DNA of 64,000 nucleotides from Cylicocyclus nassatus (lineage: Eukaryota > Nematoda > Chromadorea > Rhabditida > Strongylidae): positions 88,244,636 through 88,308,635 of the forward strand of contig CATQJL010000112.1 in the NCBI GenBank assembly GCA_958299035.1, in the 5' to 3' direction. The translations under genes and the position numbers were made by a program. The stretch's first letter is position 1. The number at the start of each line of letters is the position of its first letter. The notes beneath the pieces are model-generated. The model searched no databases. It saw nothing but the letters and a program-made list of their open reading frames with translations, and was not told the origin of the DNA. Of the stretch, positions 63,141-64,000 are shown one piece after another.

Positions 63141-63392
63141 ACACTTCTCCACTTTTAAGCAGAGAAATGCTAAAGAGCTTGAAAAATACCGAGGTTTTAC
63201 GAGATAAAAATTCGATTCGGGTGAAACATTTGTATATTCGCATTCAGAATTTGAAACTTGGAGTTTTTCAACTTACTATAACAATGCGCTAAGTCTGTTT
63301 TTTTGTGCATGTCTTTGTGTCTTTACGAAATTCACAGAACAAGTTGCAGCCAAGGCCTCGGGCTGGAATTTGTGTCGTAGCACCCTATCAGC

Positions 63393-63732
63393 CAGTGGCG
63401 TACCAAGGAGGGGGAGGGGGGGGGGGGGCAAATGTGTTATAAAAATGTGTAGAGGACTTGTTTTTACTTGTAAATAATCAAAATAGTTTTTAAAAATTTT
63501 CAAGGATTCAAATTAGCCGTAGCCATTTATGTAAAAAAATTTTTTCGGGGGCGTACCGGTTGCCGCCACGCCCCTTTTTCCTGAAAATCTCGGGGTCAGG
63601 GGGTCGGAAAAATTTTGGGAAGCATCCCAAAAAATTTTTCGGAGTCCTTGGCTAACGCCACGCACCTTCATCGGGTAAAAATTAGTCGCCCCCCCCCCCC
63701 CCCCCCGAGCGGAAATCCTGGGTACGCCACTG
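63393..63732. mobile_element. hAT-like element with perfect 8-bp target duplication
   Basis: 340 bp. Ends cagtggcgtacc and ggtacgccactg are exact complements, flanked by ctatcagc at 63385-63392 and 63733-63740. Each terminus carries a long G or C run (63415-63428 and about 63690-63706). Confidence 0.85.
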
Positions 63733-63740
63733 CTATCAGC

Positions 63741-64000
63741 ATGTAGGTAGACTATGCAAAAGCACAAGTTTGTTTGGCAAGTGGAACCTACGGAACATAT
63801 GCGTAAAACGGGTCCACGCGGCTTTTCATTCGCGAAAGTGGGTGTGGTTTTGTTCAGGAAGTAAACCCGCAAACCGCGGACTCCAACCCAAAAAGTAAGC
63901 AAAAAATTGTTTTTACCAAAATCGGCGCCAAGGTAAATGCGCAGATAGTCGATTTGTTAAGGTTTCACCTTGAAATCGAGAAGGTTTTTGCTCAGAATAA
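63741..64000. other. fhod-1 intron 20, end of window
   Basis: No exon recognised. The next fhod-1 exon must lie further on. Confidence 0.4.

Overview
This window is a stretch of eukaryotic nuclear DNA, most likely from a nematode. The evidence is short introns beside very long ones, 3' splice sites ending in a T-rich run plus CAG or TAG, an FHOD-type formin, and a dense load of Helitrons, TA-inserting elements with inverted ends, hAT-like elements, an RTE-type LINE and a Penelope-like element. A repeat-rich clade V (strongylid or hookworm-like) genome is my inference; no species-level marker was seen.

Only one protein-coding host gene is convincing. It is an FHOD-family formin (fhod-1) on the + strand, starting at 10433 and leaving the window after the exon ending at 61893. 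I trace 20 coding exons, about 3.4 kb of coding sequence spread over 51 kb. In order they encode the N-terminal GTPase-binding-like domain (exons 1-2), a 356-codon low-complexity exon (exon 3), the FH3/DID armadillo region (exons 4-10), a charged and proline-rich linker (exons 11-16), the FH1 polyproline region (exons 16-17) and the first part of the FH2 actin-assembly domain (exons 18-20). The rest of FH2 and the C-terminal autoinhibitory region must lie beyond 64000. Phases match at every junction except exon 10 to exon 11. The exon 14 to 15 junction needs a 37-nt intron.

The 10 kb upstream of the gene, and its introns, are nearly all mobile DNA. 1-10432: part of a hAT-like element, a palindromic element, a MULE-like inverted-repeat element (2961-6059) split by a 1.65-kb Helitron, and an inverted-repeat element with internal tandem motifs (8562-9344). 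Intron 1: a 1.37-kb inverted-repeat element. Intron 2: a dispersed repeat holding a perfect (CA)n tract of about 660 bp, degraded Helitrons, and a Penelope-derived palindrome with a hammerhead-like motif. Intron 5 (23268-34735): two TA elements, an intact Helitron, and a 4.4-kb nest of at least six transposons whose simpler relative sits at 38968-40150. Intron 7: a hAT-like element with an exact 8-bp target duplication. Intron 10: a mariner-like element with a triple 36-bp repeat, a dead RTE LINE on the - strand, and a Helitron whose TA-rich 5' end took two TA-inserting elements. Intron 11: more elements with inverted ends, a decayed LTR retrotransposon on the - strand, and a triple nest (small inverted-repeat element > hAT-like element > Penelope fragment with a GIY-YIG endonuclease and a hammerhead motif). 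After exon 20 come four small inverted-repeat elements in a row and one 340-bp hAT-like element.

No rRNA, no confident tRNA, no CRISPR and no bacterial-type operon was seen. The strongest points for follow-up are the frame-neutral exon 3, the hammerhead motifs, the several sites where a related repeat gives the pre-insertion sequence, and the microsatellite that is about 330 units long here but about five units in its sister copy.
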